From Pseudorhizobium flavum (GTDB lineage Bacteria; Pseudomonadota; Alphaproteobacteria; Rhizobiales; Rhizobiaceae), in the NCBI RefSeq assembly GCF_902502825.2, contig NZ_LR723671.1:163936-227935 (forward strand): a stretch of DNA of 64,000 bases, given 5' to 3'. This document shows, in pieces, positions 62,806 to 64,000 of the stretch. A program made the position numbers and the translations under genes. The first letter of the stretch is position 1; every line of letters begins with the position of its first letter. Below the pieces are notes generated by a model. That model was not told where the DNA came from, ran no database searches, and was given only the letters and a program-made list of their open reading frames with translations.

Positions 62806-64000
62806 ATGGCAAAGCGCAAGCTTCTCAAAGATCAAGACCGACGGAAGCTTGTCGACATACCAGTCGACGAGGACAGCCTAATCCGACACTATTCGTTGTC
62901 ACTGGCGGATCGCCTGGAGATCGAACTGCGGAGACGTAGTCACAACCGGCTCGGCTTTGCCATCCAGCTATGTCTGATGCGATACCCGGGTCGAGTGCTG
63001 GGGGCAGAAGAAGCTCCGCCTCCCGCCATGCTAAGACATGTTGCTGATCAGATCGGCGCCGACCCGGAATCATTTGCCCTCTATGCACGCCGGGAAGAAA
63101 CTAGGCGCGATCACACGGCGCGCTTGATGGTGTATCTGGAAACGAGAAGCGCGATTGCGCAAGATCGCCGAGCCGCGCTGTTGGCGGCAATTCATGCGGC
63201 GACCATGTCCGACGACGGTGCTGCGATAGCCAGTTCGGCTGTCGCCGCGTTTCGCGAACGCGGAGCTCTTCTGCCGGCGATCGACACGATCGAACGCATT
63301 GGCCTTGCCGGCCGGGCCATAGCCCGTCGCCGGGCAGAAAAAACTCTGATTGAAGACATCCCACTCGATAGGCTCCAATCACTGGATAGGCTGTTAGAGG
63401 TTGACCCGTCGATCGGCAAGACGCGCTTCCACTGGCTGCGCTCGGCGCCAGAAGCGCCGGCTGCGTCGAACCTCGTCGGGCTGACCGAGCGAATAGCTTT
63501 TCTGCGGCGGCTGGAGATCCATCCGGAACTGCAGGCGCGCATATCGGCGGGACGGTGGGACCAGATGATCCGGGAGGGTAACGCAACCCCGGCCTGGCTT
63601 GCCAACGACTTCAATGCCAGCCGTCGCCACGCTCTGATCGTGGCTCAAGTCATCAGGCTTTGCCACAAGCTCACGGACGAGGCGGTGACGATGTTCATCA
63701 AGCTCATGGGTAAGTTGTTCTCGCAAGCCAACAACCGAAAGAAGCAGCGACAGATGGATTGCAGAGCGAACACCGCCAAAGCGCTACGCATGTTCCTCGA
63801 TACGATCTCGGCGCTGCAGTCCGCCAACGACCATGGTCGGAATGCATTGGATGTTCTCGACCAAAGAGTCGGCTGGGACCGACTGCTTCGGATAAAGCCT
63901 GAGCTGGAGTCGATGGTCGACGACAACGAGGCGCCGCCGTTGACCGTAGCAGCCGAGCAATATGCGACCGTCCACAAATACGCTGGTGCGTTCCTTCAGG
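62806..64000 (+). CDS. tnpA: Tn3-family transposase (TnpA), N-terminal part, runs off window
   Basis: 398 codons are visible with no stop before the window edge. The start MAKRKLLKDQDRRKL and the following region (SLADRLEIELRRRSHNRLGF, AIQLCLMRYPGRVL) are the DUF4158 N-terminal DNA-binding domain of Tn3-family transposases, which are usually close to 1000 aa. The catalytic DDE part lies beyond the window. It binds the 38-bp ends and makes replicative transposition cointegrates. Confidence 0.9.
   Translation, partial: MAKRKLLKDQDRRKLVDIPVDEDSLIRHYSLSLADRLEIELRRRSHNRLGFAIQLCLMRYPGRVLGAEEAPPPAMLRHVADQIGADPESFALYARREETRRDHTARLMVYLETRSAIAQDRRAALLAAIHAATMSDDGAAIASSAVAAFRERGALLPAIDTIERIGLAGRAIARRRAEKTLIEDIPLDRLQSLDRLLEVDPSIGKTRFHWLRSAPEAPAASNLVGLTERIAFLRRLEIHPELQARISAGRWDQMIREGNATPAWLANDFNASRRHALIVAQVIRLCHKLTDEAVTMFIKLMGKLFSQANNRKKQRQMDCRANTAKALRMFLDTISALQSANDHGRNALDVLDQRVGWDRLLRIKPELESMVDDNEAPPLTVAAEQYATVHKYAGAFLQ

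Larger units (their letters stand above)
62622..64000 (+). mobile_element. Tn3-family transposon, left end; right end outside window
   Basis: It starts with a 38-bp inverted-repeat-like sequence beginning GGGGTCAGAACAAGAGCAG and ending TACGCTAAG. Length and both ends match the 38-bp repeats of the family (GGGGTC at the start, TAAG at the inner end). The transposase gene follows and runs off the window. Passenger genes and the second repeat are not visible. Confidence 0.82.

Noticed and set aside
1..64000. CRISPR arrays, rRNA or tRNA genes
   Set aside because: I saw no regularly spaced repeat-spacer pattern and no recognisable rRNA or tRNA sequence on either strand.

Overview
The window looks like part of an accessory replicon (plasmid or chromid) or a genomic island of an alphaproteobacterium, most likely Rhizobiaceae (Rhizobium, Sinorhizobium or Agrobacterium type). 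The reasons are the moderately high GC, the density of amino-acid, peptide and polyamine ABC transporters, the GntR, AraC, Lrp and LysR regulators, and IS256, IS3, IS5 and Tn3 elements of rhizobial style. I see no rRNA, tRNA, CRISPR array or replication origin.

Layout. (1) 3-5337: remnant of a phage-defence-like block. It holds an SF1 helicase cut by the window edge, an adjoining unknown 496-aa winged-helix protein, an AbiH-family protein, and the C-terminal half of a retron-type reverse transcriptase on the other strand. (2) 5338-9783: an insertion-sequence nest. An IS256-family element truncates the reverse transcriptase and is itself split by an IS3-family element; an IS5-family element splits a LysR regulator. 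(3) 9940-14181: polar amino-acid (ectoine-transporter-like) ABC operon with an M24 hydrolase. (4) 14303-22335, minus strand: cupin regulator, SDR dehydrogenase, M20 amidohydrolase and a peptide-type ABC importer whose two ATPases are fused, one half being degenerate. (5) 22693-34229: omega-aminotransferase, glutamine-synthetase-like ligase, P1 aminopeptidase, a PotABCD-type importer, both subunits of an N,N-dimethylformamidase-like amidohydrolase, and a GntR regulator. (6) 34275-37676: ridA-dadA-alr operon with a divergent Lrp regulator, followed by a second identical IS3 copy. (7) 39423-43516: APC permease, N-formylglutamate-amidohydrolase-like enzyme, aldehyde dehydrogenase. (8) 43654-45479: nuclease fragment cut by another IS3-family element. 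(9) 45619-48030: a DadA-like oxidoreductase behind a tandem glycine riboswitch, and a GntR regulator. (10) 48210-57998: AraC regulator, histone-deacetylase/acetylpolyamine-amidohydrolase-like enzyme, dipeptide-type ABC importer, GlcG/HbpS-like protein and acetyl-CoA synthetase. (11) 58189-62486: chemoreceptor, frameshifted class II aldolase, M20 carbamoylase-like hydrolase. (12) 62622-end: left end of a Tn3-family transposon.

How the genes work together (inference). Most of the window imports small nitrogenous compounds (amino acids, D-amino acids, acylated amines or polyamines, short peptides) and strips them with amidohydrolases, transaminases and dehydrogenases. The released acyl groups and aldehydes could be used through acetyl-CoA synthetase and aldehyde dehydrogenase. 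A conserved 32-bp operator-like sequence in front of two distant transcription units, a 33-bp perfect palindrome in a divergent promoter region, and the glycine riboswitch point to dedicated control of individual modules.
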